A stretch of DNA of 64,000 bases, from assembly GCA_016718565.1 (NCBI GenBank), contig JADKCZ010000005.1:1-64000 (forward strand). Direction: 5' to 3'. Made by a program: the position numbers and the translations under genes. The first letter of the stretch is position 1. Every line of letters begins with the position of its first letter. The stretch comes from Anaeromyxobacter sp. (lineage in GTDB: Bacteria; Myxococcota; Myxococcia; Myxococcales; Anaeromyxobacteraceae). Under the pieces are notes generated by a model, which saw only the letters and a program-made list of their open reading frames with translations, was not told the DNA's origin and ran no database searches. This document shows positions 48,399 to 58,667 of this stretch, piece by piece.

Positions 48399-48743
48399 GT
48401 GCATGAGTACTCGCTGGTGGAGGCGCTCATCTCGCGCGTCGAGGCCGAGGCCCGGCGGCGCCAGGCGCTGGGGGTGCACGGCCTGTCGGTGCGCATCGGC
48501 GAGCTGGCCGGGGTGGACCCGGAGCTCTTCCAGACCGCCTACGACACCTTCCGCGCCGGCACCCTGTGCGCCGCGGCCCCGCTGACCCTGCGCTTCGTGC
48601 CGGCCAGCTGGAGCTGCCCGCGCTGCGCCACCCCCATCCCGCGCGGCGAGGTGCTGCGCTGCCAGGCCTGCCAGGAGCCGGCCCGGCTGGACGAGGGCTC
48701 CGACGCCCTCACCCTCGACGGCATCGACCTGGAGGTCCCCTGA
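48399..48743 (+). CDS. hypA: Nickel insertion protein HypA
   Basis: A 114-residue nickel metallochaperone. It starts MHEYSLVEALI, where His2 is the nickel ligand, and carries a zinc site of two Cys pairs (CPRC and CQAC). With HypB it loads nickel into HybC. The GTG at 48399 is chosen because His2 must follow the start. Its stop overlaps the hypB ATG (TGATG). Confidence 0.95.
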   Translation: MHEYSLVEALISRVEAEARRRQALGVHGLSVRIGELAGVDPELFQTAYDTFRAGTLCAAAPLTLRFVPASWSCPRCATPIPRGEVLRCQACQEPARLDEGSDALTLDGIDLEVP

Positions 48744-49528
48744 TGTGCACGACCTGTGGCTGCGGCGACTCCGAGCTGGTCCCGGTGGAGCTGCACGAGA
48801 AGATCCTGGCCGGCAACGACCGCGCCGCCCGGCACAACCGCGAGCACTTCCTGGAGGCGGGGGTGCTGGCCCTCAACCTGATGGGCTCGCCCGGCGCCGG
48901 CAAGACCGCGGTGCTGGAGGCCACCGCCCGCGCCGCCGCCGGCAAGGGCTGGCGGCTGGGCGCGGTCTCGGCCGACCTGGCCACCGACAACGACGCCGTG
49001 CGGCTCGAGAAGGCCGGCATCCCCTCCAAGGCCATCACCACCGGGCAGGCCTGCCACCTGGACGCCGAGCTGGTGCACCGCTCGCTGCACGGGGTGGCCT
49101 GGCAGAAGACCGACGTCTTCTTCATCGAGAACGTGGGCAACCTGGTCTGCCCGGCCATCTACGACCTGGGGCAGGCCGCCAACGTGGTGGTCCTCTCGGT
49201 GACCGAGGGCGAGGACAAGCCGCTCAAGTACCCCACCATGTTCCTGGCCGCCGACCTGGTGCTGATCTCGAAGTGCGACCTCATCCCGCACCTCGACTTC
49301 GACATGGCCTCGCTGGAGGACGCGCTGGCCCGGGTCATGCCGAGGCCCCAGGTGCTGAAGGTCTCGGCCCGCACCGGCGAGGGGATGGACGCCTGGGTGG
49401 CCTGGCTGGCGGCCAGGCGGCTGGAGCACGGCCTGGTCGGCAAGGTGGCCGGGCTGGCGGCCCACGTCCACCCGGCGGCCCAGCCGCACGGCCACGGACA
49501 CGGCCCGGGCGGCCACTCCCACGGCTAG
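48743..49528 (+). CDS. hypB: Nickel-binding GTPase HypB with a C-terminal His tail
   Basis: The 261-residue GTPase powers nickel insertion. The N-terminus MCTTCGCGD gives the CxxCGC nickel site; the P-loop is GSPGAGKTAVLE, and ENVGNLVCP and LISKCDL complete the G-domain. Unusually, the His-rich stretch is at the C-terminus (HPHGHGHGPGGHSHG-like, within the last 22 residues), whereas most HypB proteins carry it near the N-terminus. The tail could store nickel. It is the last gene of the operon, 24 bp before the convergent regulator. Confidence 0.95.
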   Translation: MCTTCGCGDSELVPVELHEKILAGNDRAARHNREHFLEAGVLALNLMGSPGAGKTAVLEATARAAAGKGWRLGAVSADLATDNDAVRLEKAGIPSKAITTGQACHLDAELVHRSLHGVAWQKTDVFFIENVGNLVCPAIYDLGQAANVVVLSVTEGEDKPLKYPTMFLAADLVLISKCDLIPHLDFDMASLEDALARVMPRPQVLKVSARTGEGMDAWVAWLAARRLEHGLVGKVAGLAAHVHPAAQPHGHGHGPGGHSHG

Positions 49529-49552
49529 CGGGCGCCGCGGCGGGCCGGGCGG

Positions 49553-50506
49553 TCAGGCGGTCGGGCGGGCCTCGGCGGGGCGCTGCAGCTCGCGCCCCTT
49601 GAGCCGGCCGAGGTGCTGCTCGTAGGCGTCCAGGTCGGCCAGCATGAGCGCGCGCGTGCCGGCCAGCGCCGCGCCCGCCCCGCCGACCCCGGCCCCGCCG
49701 ACCCAGCACTCGGTGGCCGCCGGCAGCCCGCGCACGATGTCGGCCAGCGCCTGGTGGACCGTGGCCCGGGCCGACTCCTCGGCGCCGGTGAAGCCGAGCA
49801 CCACCGCCCGCGGCCCGACCCGGCGGGCCGCGTTGACCACGTCGGCCGAGGGCACCGAGGCGCCCAGGTAGAAGGTGGCGAAGCCGCTGCCGCTGGCCAC
49901 CAGCGCGGCCACCAGCGTGCCGAGCTCGTGCGTCTCGCCCGCCGGCGTGGCCAGCATGAGCCGCGGGGCGTTGTCCGGCACGGCGTGCAGGCGGGCCAGC
50001 GCGCCGATCAGGCTGCGCAGCTCGGCGGTCACCAGGTGCTCCTGCGCCACCGTGTAGCGCCCCTCGTGCCAGCCCTCCCCGACCAGCGTGAGGAGCGGCA
50101 GCGCCACGTCGCGCGCCAGGGTGCGCGCCGGCAGGATGGCCGCCAGCCGGCTCAGCTCCCGCCGCAGCGCCGGGGCGTCGAAGCGCTCCACCGCCCCCTG
50201 CAGGACCGAGAGATCGGAGGGGCCGGTCGGGACGGGGCCGTCGTAGGGCACCGAGTCGGGGCCGCGGCTCAGCAGGGCGCGCAGCTCGTCGGTGGTGAGC
50301 GCCGCCACGCGCCCGATGGCGTGGCCCTGGTCCACCGCCTGCCGGAGCAGCTTGAGCCGCTCGACGTCGGCCTCCGAGTAGAGCCGGCCGCGCTCGTCGC
50401 GCTCGGGCTCCACCACCGCGTAGCGGCGCTCCCAGGCCCGGAGGGTGTCCACCGAGACGCCGGTCAGCTTGGACACGGCGCGGATCGGGTAGCGAAGGGG
50501 CTTCAT
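49553..50506 (-). CDS. MerR-family regulator with a B12-binding domain (CarH-like)
   Basis: The 317-residue protein has a MerR-type HTH (about 6-75: RAVSKLTGVSVDTLRAWERRY). A B12-binding helical bundle follows (about 105-175; WHEGRYTVAQEHLVTAEL), then a Rossmann-type cobalamin domain (about 185-300). The latter holds GETHELG, whose Glu and His match the ExH lower-ligand motif of CarH photoreceptors. CarH-type proteins repress in the dark with adenosylcobalamin and release DNA in light; CarA variants can lack that response. It is divergent from hybA copy 2 and converges on hypB, so it may control either. The ATG at 50506 is chosen by the HTH start. Confidence 0.85.
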   Translation of the reverse strand: MKPLRYPIRAVSKLTGVSVDTLRAWERRYAVVEPERDERGRLYSEADVERLKLLRQAVDQGHAIGRVAALTTDELRALLSRGPDSVPYDGPVPTGPSDLSVLQGAVERFDAPALRRELSRLAAILPARTLARDVALPLLTLVGEGWHEGRYTVAQEHLVTAELRSLIGALARLHAVPDNAPRLMLATPAGETHELGTLVAALVASGSGFATFYLGASVPSADVVNAARRVGPRAVVLGFTGAEESARATVHQALADIVRGLPAATECWVGGAGVGGAGAALAGTRALMLADLDAYEQHLGRLKGRELQRPAEARPTA

Positions 50507-50549
50507 TCGGTGGTCTCCCTGGCGGCGGTGCCCGTATGGGGCAGACTGG

Positions 50550-50578
50550 AATATGTCCAACCCACATCATGGACGCAA
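50550..50578 (-). promoter_or_regulatory. Promoter of the B12-binding regulator
   Basis: On the minus strand, TTGCGT (50573-50578) and CATATT (50550-50555) are separated by 17 bp and lie 44 bp before the ATG. This is a plausible sigma-70 promoter. CarH-like regulators often repress their own promoter, so operator sequences may overlap it. Confidence 0.45.
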
Positions 50579-50686
50579 GCTAGACATCGACTGATCCGGC
50601 TGGATTCTGCCGAGGATGCCCTGGACGCAGGAGCTCCGTCCGGCGCTGGACCGCCTCCGCGCCGCAGGAGGTGCATCAAACGTTTT

Positions 50687-50700
50687 TTGACCCAGGTCAA
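50687..50700 (+). promoter_or_regulatory. FNR/FixK-like box 1 upstream of second hybA
   Basis: TTGACCCAGGTCAA is a perfect inverted repeat (TTGAC-N4-GTCAA) that matches the FixK/FNR-family consensus. It lies 128 bp before the hybA copy 2 ATG. A related box precedes hybO at 37616-37629. Confidence 0.6.
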
Positions 50701-50764
50701 GACGCAACGACTGCGGGTACCAGGTCAGAATTGTCCGTGTTCTCGTGGGCCTGAGATCTGCATC

Positions 50765-50778
50765 TGGATCTGGGTCAA
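50765..50778 (+). promoter_or_regulatory. FNR/FixK-like box 2 upstream of second hybA
   Basis: TGGATCTGGGTCAA differs from the FixK-type TTGATCTGGGTCAA at one position. It is 50 bp before the ATG. Two boxes 78 bp apart suggest tandem activation or a repressing downstream site. Confidence 0.45.
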
Positions 50779-50827
50779 GCCGCGCCACCGTCCTTGGACC
50801 CGGTCGATCGCACCAGGAGCAGCCACC

Positions 50828-51718
50828 ATGACCATCTCCCGTCGAGACGTGCTGAAGGGCCTCGCCACCGCCGGCGTCGCCGCGACCGCCGCCTCCCTGC
50901 CGGTCGCCGCCGACGCCCGCGAGGGCTACCAGGTCCAGGCCGACGACGTCGGCATGCTCTTCGACTCCACCCTCTGCGTCGGCTGCCGCGCTTGCCAGAC
51001 CGCCTGCAAGGTCCGCAACAAGCTCGTCACCGACACCCGCGAGACCCAGGGCGGCGTCTACGACGCCCCCCTCGACCTCAACGGCAACACCAAGAACGTC
51101 ATCAAGATCGCCCAGGACGGCTCCGCCACCACCTACATGAAGATGCAGTGCATGCACTGCGTCGACCCCGCCTGCATCTCCGTCTGCATGGCCGGGGCGC
51201 TCCACAAGGTCGCCGGCGGCATCACCGCCTACAACGCCGCCACCTGCGTCGGCTGCCGCTACTGCCAGATCGGCTGCCCCTTCAACGTCCCCAAGTACGA
51301 GTGGCAGAAGTCCCTCCCCATCGCCGAGGACCCCAAGATCGTCAAGTGCGAGCTCTGCCGCCACGACCAGCGCGGGCCCGCCTGCTGCGAGGTCTGCCCT
51401 CGCGGCGCCGTCATCTACGGCAAGCGCGCCGACCTCCTCAAGGAGGCCCAGCGCAGGGTCAAGGCCTCTCCCGGCAAGTACGCCGAGGACCGCGTCTACG
51501 GCGAGATCGACGGCGGCGGCACCAACGTCTTCTACCTCTCCCCTGCCGACGTCTCCTTCAAGGCCCTCGGCCTCCCCACCCTCCCCAGGGAGCCCCTCCC
51601 CGCCCTCTCCGAGAACGTCCAGCACACCACCTACACCCTCGGCATCGCCCCCATCGCCCTCTTCACCGCCCTCACCGTCGTCCAGCTCAGGAACCGCGGC
51701 AAGGGCGAGCAGAAGTAG
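50828..51718 (+). CDS. hybA: Hydrogenase-associated ferredoxin subunit HybA (copy 2)
   Basis: The 296-residue protein has the same four cluster motifs, Tat signal (SRRDVLKGLATAG) and C-terminal helix as copy 1, with identical protein sequence between residue 7 and GKGEQ. It differs in its first few residues (MTISRRD versus MKISRRN) and ends GEQK, without the HKEE extension. It stands alone, with no hydrogenase subunit beside it, but has its own FNR/FixK-like boxes. It may supply extra HybA, replace it under other conditions, or serve another periplasmic oxidoreductase. A ribosome site (AGGAG) precedes the ATG. Confidence 0.93.
   Translation: MTISRRDVLKGLATAGVAATAASLPVAADAREGYQVQADDVGMLFDSTLCVGCRACQTACKVRNKLVTDTRETQGGVYDAPLDLNGNTKNVIKIAQDGSATTYMKMQCMHCVDPACISVCMAGALHKVAGGITAYNAATCVGCRYCQIGCPFNVPKYEWQKSLPIAEDPKIVKCELCRHDQRGPACCEVCPRGAVIYGKRADLLKEAQRRVKASPGKYAEDRVYGEIDGGGTNVFYLSPADVSFKALGLPTLPREPLPALSENVQHTTYTLGIAPIALFTALTVVQLRNRGKGEQK
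50847..51712 (+). repeat. 866-bp duplication, copy 2 (hybA)
   Basis: It matches 38949-39814 with one difference seen (synonymous). The flanking upstream and downstream sequences are unrelated to those of copy 1, so only the gene body was copied or has been homogenised by gene conversion. Confidence 0.93.
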
Positions 51719-51794
51719 CGGCGGGGGCCTCGGTTCACCGCGCCTCACGGGCGCGCAGCGGCACCGGCGGCGGGCGGGGGCGGCGCGGGCCGGC

Positions 51795-52970
51795 TCAGCC
51801 CGGTCGCCGGATCGGCACCAGGTCCCCGGCGTCGGGCATCACCACCACCCGCGCGCCTGGCCCGGTGATGCGGCGCGCCTCGAGCAGCGCCGCCTCCAGC
51901 GACGGCGCGTAGGTGGCGTAGCTCCGGGCCACGGTGGCCGGGGGCATCCCCGACACCAGCAGCAGCGTGAAGCGCTCCGGCAGGAAGCGGCGCACGCCCA
52001 GCGTGAAGATGGCCTCGTTGACCACCGCCACCGGCCCGATGCCGTCCGGGCACTCGGCGGCCACGATCACCACCCCGCCGTCGCGCAGCAGGAGCCCGGC
52101 CGGCGGCACCAGCTTGGACGCCTGGTAGAGGCTGCCCGAGACCGGCAGCGGCGCCGAGACCACGACCACGTCGGCCGGCGCGGCCTCCACCTCCACCCAG
52201 GGGCGCAGGCGGCGCACCCCCTCGCGGTGGGCCAGCACCAGGTCCCCGGCCACCGCGCCCAGGATGGCGCCACCCGCCTCCACCACGTTGAGCATGAAGG
52301 TGTCGCGCCCCAGCCGGCGCACCGCCTCCTCCAGGTCCTCGCGGCAGGGGTTCTGGTCGGCCCGCCCCAGCGAGGAGGCCCGGTCGGCCTTGAGCAGGTG
52401 GTTCTGCCGCACGTCCTCGTGCCACCCCAGCCCGGGGAAGATGCCCTTGCAGCCGCCGCCGTAGCCGGCGAAGTAGTGCGGCTTGATGCGGCCGGTGGTC
52501 ACCACCACGTCGGCCTCGGCCAGGCAGCGGTTGACCCGCAGGCGCGTGCCGCGCGAGGTCCGGCCCATCTCCACCATGGCGGCGAGGTCGTGGCCGTCGT
52601 GGTTGACCAGCCGGTGGCGCGCCAGCACCTGGGGCGGCAGGCCCAGCCCGGCCGGATCGCCGGGCGCGTGGGTCCCGTTGGCGACGGCCAGGGTGATGCG
52701 GTCGTCGCCGAGCGCCCCCAGCTCGCGGCGCACGGCGGCGAAGAGCTCGGCCCTGGGCTCGTCGCGCGAGGCGTCGGAGATCACCACCACGGCGCGGGTC
52801 CGGGCGGTCACCACCTGGCGCAGCGGGCGGCTGCCCACCGGGTGGTCCAGGGCATCGGCCAGGGCGGCCGGGAGGTCGGCCACCGCCGGCGGCGCGGGCG
52901 GCGCCAGCACCTCGGCCACCAGCCCCTCGGGGAGGAGCAGCGGCCGGGCGCCGTACCCGAGCGCGATCAC
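51795..52970 (-). CDS. LarA-family nickel-pincer enzyme (lactate racemase-like)
   Basis: The 391-residue protein belongs to the LarA/DUF2088 family of 2-hydroxyacid racemases and epimerases. The residues that bind the nickel-pincer cofactor are in place: ANGTHAPGD (H108-like), and in IKPHYFAGYGGGCKGIFPG the His and, ten residues later, the Lys that carries the cofactor. A further His follows 16 residues on (RQNH). The substrate is unknown; lactate or another 2-hydroxyacid is plausible. Cofactor genes larB, larC and larE are not in the window. GTG 52970 overlaps the stop of plsC by 4 bp, so the two are coupled. Confidence 0.85.
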   Translation of the reverse strand: MIALGYGARPLLLPEGLVAEVLAPPAPPAVADLPAALADALDHPVGSRPLRQVVTARTRAVVVISDASRDEPRAELFAAVRRELGALGDDRITLAVANGTHAPGDPAGLGLPPQVLARHRLVNHDGHDLAAMVEMGRTSRGTRLRVNRCLAEADVVVTTGRIKPHYFAGYGGGCKGIFPGLGWHEDVRQNHLLKADRASSLGRADQNPCREDLEEAVRRLGRDTFMLNVVEAGGAILGAVAGDLVLAHREGVRRLRPWVEVEAAPADVVVVSAPLPVSGSLYQASKLVPPAGLLLRDGGVVIVAAECPDGIGPVAVVNEAIFTLGVRRFLPERFTLLLVSGMPPATVARSYATYAPSLEAALLEARRITGPGARVVVMPDAGDLVPIRRPG

Positions 52971-53779
52971 GCCCCCTCCGGCGGCTCCGGCGGCGGCGGC
53001 GACGCCGGCGGGGCGCCCGGCTCCGGCTGGGCCACCCTGGCCCGCGAGGCGGGCCCCACCAGCTCGGGCGGCATGGTGGCGGCCATGGCGGCGCGCACCC
53101 GCTCGCGCAGCGCCACCGCGTCGCCCTGGGTGAGGCCGACGGTGGAGAAGGGCGGCAGGATGGTGGCCACCGCGTCGCACGGCGCCACCGCCAGCCCGCC
53201 CTTCTGCAGCCCCGCCGCGGTGCCGCTGAGCGCCACCGGCAGCACGGGGACGCCGGCCTCGATGGCCAGCCGGAAGGCGCCCGACTTGAAGGGCAGCAGC
53301 CGCGCGTCGCGCGAGCGGGTCCCCTCCGGGAAGATCATGACGCTCATGCCGCGGGCCAGGTAGGCCTTGGCCTTGCCGATGGCCTCGCCGCCGCTCTCCG
53401 GATCGCCGCGCTTGACCGCGATGTCACCGGTGAGCCGGAGCATCCAGCCGATCCAGGGGATGCGGAAGAGCTCCTCCTTGCCCACCCACTTCATCTCGCG
53501 GGGCATGCGCGAGAGCAGCACGATGTCGAGCAGCGACTGGTGGTTGGCCACCACCACGTAGGGGCCGGGGCCGGCCGGCCAGGTCCCCTCCACCCGGAAC
53601 CTCCAGCCGGGGTAGCAGCGCCCGAAGTTGACCCCCACGCCGCGCAGGAACTGCCCGGGCAGGACCAGGTTGGGGTCGAAGGGTCGGCTCACCAGCCACA
53701 GGAGCAGCTGGATGGGCAGGCCGAGCAGCACCAGCAGCGCGGCCACCGTCCAGCCCACGGTCTTCGCGAGGGCGTCCAC
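52967..53779 (-). CDS. plsC: 1-acyl-sn-glycerol-3-phosphate acyltransferase
   Basis: A 270-residue membrane-associated enzyme that acylates lysophosphatidic acid to phosphatidic acid. It begins with a hydrophobic helix (TVAALLVLLGLPIQLLLWLV). The catalytic motif is NHQSLLD (NHxxxxD) and the acceptor-binding motif is FPEGTRS. Another acyl-acceptor specificity is possible, as PlsC-family members vary. It lies 9 bp after the amidase and overlaps the LarA-like gene, in a four-gene minus-strand unit. Confidence 0.85.
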   Translation of the reverse strand: MDALAKTVGWTVAALLVLLGLPIQLLLWLVSRPFDPNLVLPGQFLRGVGVNFGRCYPGWRFRVEGTWPAGPGPYVVVANHQSLLDIVLLSRMPREMKWVGKEELFRIPWIGWMLRLTGDIAVKRGDPESGGEAIGKAKAYLARGMSVMIFPEGTRSRDARLLPFKSGAFRLAIEAGVPVLPVALSGTAAGLQKGGLAVAPCDAVATILPPFSTVGLTQGDAVALRERVRAAMAATMPPELVGPASRARVAQPEPGAPPASPPPPEPPEGA

Positions 53780-53788
53780 GCGGGCACC

Positions 53789-55195
53789 CTACAGCGGCGG
53801 CCGGGCCCGGTGGAAGGAGGTCCTGGCCTGCAGCAGCGCCCCGGCCGAGAGCAGGCGGGCCTCCGAGAAGGCCGGCCCGACCAGCTGCAGCGAGCGGGGC
53901 AGGCCGGCCTCGAACCCGCAGGGCAGCGCCAGCGCCGGCAGCCCGCCCACCGCGCCGGCCGCGCCGAGCGGATCCGGCACGGCGAAGAGGTCGTCGAAGG
54001 TGGCCTCGGCCAGCGGCGGCGCCACCGGCAGGTTGGGCGCCAGCACCAGGTCGAAGCGCTCGAAGAAGCGCGCCAGCGCCCGCACCAGCTCGCCGCGCAC
54101 CCGGCTGGCCCGCACGTGGTCGGCGGAGCTGGCGCGCGGCCGGTAGTCCTCGGGCCGGCGCCCCTGGTGGCTCGGGTCGGCCAGCTGGCGGGTCAGCCCG
54201 GCGCGGATGAGCGGCTCGAAGGCCGCGGCCGCCTCGGCCTCCAGCAGCAGCTCGGCCACCGCCTCCCAGGGGCCGTCGGGCAGCCGGGCCGGGGTCAGGA
54301 GCGCCCCCGCCTGGCGCAGGGCCGCGCTGGCCTCCTCCAGCCCGGCCGCCGAGGCGGCGTCGAGCGGCCGCCCCACGTCCTCCAGCAGCGCCACCCGCAG
54401 GCCGCGCGGCAGGTCGGCCCGGACGCGCCCCAGCGCCGGCGGGGCCGGCGTCGAGGCCGGGTCGCGCGGGTCCTCGCCGACCAGGGCCTGGAGCACCAGG
54501 GCGCAGTCCTCGGCGCTGCGCGCCAGCGGCCCCACCTTGTCGAGCGACCAGGCCACCGGCATCACCCCGGCGCGGGAGACCACGCCGTAGGTGGGGCGCA
54601 GCCCGGTCACGCCGCAGAAGGCCGCCGGGCAGGTGATGGAGCCCCAGGTGTCGGTGCCCATGGCGAAGGGGACCAGCCCGGCCGCCACCGCCGCCGCCGA
54701 GCCGGAGGAGGAGCCGCCGGCCCAGCGGGACTGGTCCCACGGGTTGCGGCACGGACCGGTGAGCGCGGCGGCGCCGGAGTGGTAGCCCAGGCCGCCCGCC
54801 AGCTCGATGAGCGAGAGCTTGCCCACCAGGATGGCCCCGGCCTCGGTCAGCCGGCTCACCACGGTGGCGTCGCGCGCCGCCACCCGGCCGGCCCAGGGGC
54901 GCGCCCCGCAGGTGGTGGGCAGGCCCGCCACGTCCACCACGTCCTTCAGGCCGTAGGGGATGCCGTGCAGCGGCCCGCGCCAGGCGCCGCGGGCCAGCTC
55001 GGCCTCGGCGGCGCGGGCCTGCTCCAGGGCCCGCTCGGCGGTGAGGGTCACCAGCGCGCCGAGCCGCGGCCCGAGCCGCTGCAGGCGGGCCAGCACGCCC
55101 TGCACCAGGTCCACCGGCGAGAGCGCGCCGGCGCGGAGCAGCTCCCCCTGCGCGGCCACGCCGGCCCACAGGACCTCGTCGCCCGGCAGGCTCAC
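53789..55195 (-). CDS. Amidase-signature enzyme
   Basis: The 468-residue hydrolase has the full amidase signature. Catalytic Lys is in YGLKDVVDVAG, the cis-Ser in GGSSSGSAAAVAAG, and the nucleophile Ser in GTDTWGSITCPAAFCG. It may be an amide or ester hydrolase; GatA is less likely because no gatB or gatC is adjacent and the C-terminal half is divergent. GTG at 55195 overlaps the stop of the upstream lipoprotein (GTGA), so it is translationally coupled. Confidence 0.85.
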   Translation of the reverse strand: MSLPGDEVLWAGVAAQGELLRAGALSPVDLVQGVLARLQRLGPRLGALVTLTAERALEQARAAEAELARGAWRGPLHGIPYGLKDVVDVAGLPTTCGARPWAGRVAARDATVVSRLTEAGAILVGKLSLIELAGGLGYHSGAAALTGPCRNPWDQSRWAGGSSSGSAAAVAAGLVPFAMGTDTWGSITCPAAFCGVTGLRPTYGVVSRAGVMPVAWSLDKVGPLARSAEDCALVLQALVGEDPRDPASTPAPPALGRVRADLPRGLRVALLEDVGRPLDAASAAGLEEASAALRQAGALLTPARLPDGPWEAVAELLLEAEAAAAFEPLIRAGLTRQLADPSHQGRRPEDYRPRASSADHVRASRVRGELVRALARFFERFDLVLAPNLPVAPPLAEATFDDLFAVPDPLGAAGAVGGLPALALPCGFEAGLPRSLQLVGPAFSEARLLSAGALLQARTSFHRARPPL

Positions 55196-55443
55196 CGCCC
55201 GCCCCGGCGCGGCGCGGCGGCGCGGAAGACGGCCGCCGGCTCGGCGTCGTCGGGCAGCGGGAAGGCGCGCACCAGCTCGAGCGCGCCCGCGCCCGGCGCG
55301 GCGGAGGGGCCGGCGGCGGGCCCGGCGCCCCCGCCCACCCGCGCCCCGGCGCAGCCGGGCGAGAGCGGCAGGAGGGGCCAGAGCGGCGCCAGGGCGGCCA
55401 GGCGGAGGAAGGCGCGGCGAGCGGCGGAGGGTGGGCTCGGCAT
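55192..55443 (-). CDS. Small predicted lipoprotein
   Basis: The 83-residue protein has an Arg-containing signal (ARRAFLRLAALAPLWPLLP) and a candidate lipobox ending at SPGCAG. The rest is Ala/Gly/Pro-rich and then a short conserved-looking stretch (LVRAFPLPDDAEPAAVFRA). Similar short leader genes occur before amidases. The function is unknown. The ATG at 55443 fits the signal; translation is coupled to the amidase. Confidence 0.5.
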   Translation of the reverse strand: MPSPPSAARRAFLRLAALAPLWPLLPLSPGCAGARVGGGAGPAAGPSAAPGAGALELVRAFPLPDDAEPAAVFRAAAPRRGGR

Positions 55444-55549
55444 GGATCGGGATGCTAGCGCGGCGGCGCGGACGACACCGCCTTTCCCGTGCGCTCCGCG
55501 GCGGGCCAGGTCATCATCGGGAGGTTGACCGGGGACCAGGAGGTAGCTG

Positions 55550-56026
55550 ATGGGCAGGGAGACCGTGGTGGCCGCCATCCGGGAGAAGGCCCGCATCCTC
55601 TACGAGGGGAAGCAGGTGCCGCACCGCAGCTGCGGCATGGCGCTGGCCGAGACCTTCGACCTGGAGACCCGCCCCTACCACGCGCTCCGGCGCGGCGGCC
55701 TGACCGGCGTGGGCACCTGCGGCGCGGTGCTGGCCGGCCAGCTGGTGCTGGGCGAGCTGTTCGGCGCGCCCGGCGCCACCGCCCCCACCTCGCCGGTGCT
55801 GCTGGAGGCCATGCGGCGCTACCAGGCCGAGGTGGCGCGGCGGGTGCCCCTGGGCCCCGGCGGCACCCTGGTCTGCAACGACCTCACCTCGCCCTTCCCC
55901 GAGTTCCTCTCCGAGGCGCGGGCCGGGATGTGCACCGGGCTGGCCGCCACGGTGGCCGAGATCGTCGCCGAGATCGTGCTGGACCTGGGCGGGCCGCTGA
56001 CCGTGACCCCCATCCGCCAGGGTTGA
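55550..56026 (+). CDS. C_GCAxxG_C_C-type redox protein
   Basis: The 158-residue protein fits the family of predicted redox-active proteins with the pattern C...GCAxxG...C...C. Visible: HRSCGMALAETF, then GTCGAVLAGQLVLGELFG, and cysteines at LVCND and MCTGLAATV. The family is poorly characterised and often sits near electron-transfer genes. The central GTCGAV differs slightly from GCAxxG. It has no signal peptide. The ATG at 55550 follows AGGAGGTAG. The preceding lipoprotein gene is divergent. Confidence 0.7.
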   Translation: MGRETVVAAIREKARILYEGKQVPHRSCGMALAETFDLETRPYHALRRGGLTGVGTCGAVLAGQLVLGELFGAPGATAPTSPVLLEAMRRYQAEVARRVPLGPGGTLVCNDLTSPFPEFLSEARAGMCTGLAATVAEIVAEIVLDLGGPLTVTPIRQG

Positions 56027-56343
56027 GCGAGGGCGGCGCCTCGCGCCGCTCCGGATGGGCCTGGTCCGGCGGCTGCGTCGCGCGCCTCGCAAGCCTGCGA
56101 GGCCGGCGACGCACCCCAGTGGCTGCGACAGACCGGCCCGCAGCCTCACCAGGAGCCCTGTTTGCAGTGATCGGGGAGGGAGACCGCGCCCGGCTGGCCC
56201 GGCGTCACGGCCCGTTCCAGTCCACTTATGCAAAAGACGTGCCCTGACTCGCTCGCCCTTGACACCAGGTGTGCGTTGGCGCTTTCCTCCCCGCCTCCCA
56301 AAGCGAAGGCATCCAGGTCCCACCCTCACGTCCGAGGCAGCCG
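56027..56343 (+). other. Intergenic region upstream of maeB (317 bp)
   Basis: It contains TTGACA at 56259-56264, 80 bp before the maeB ATG, but no clear -10 at normal spacing. GTGCGTTGGCG follows. I see no RNA gene or palindrome of note. Confidence 0.4.
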
Positions 56344-58656
<2,313 letters not shown>

Positions 58657-58667
58657 CGGACCAGGCT

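Noticed and set aside
53789..55195. GatA subunit of the tRNA amidotransferase
   Set aside because: No gatB or gatC is adjacent, and the neighbours (PlsC, LarA-like, lipoprotein) do not fit tRNA amidation.
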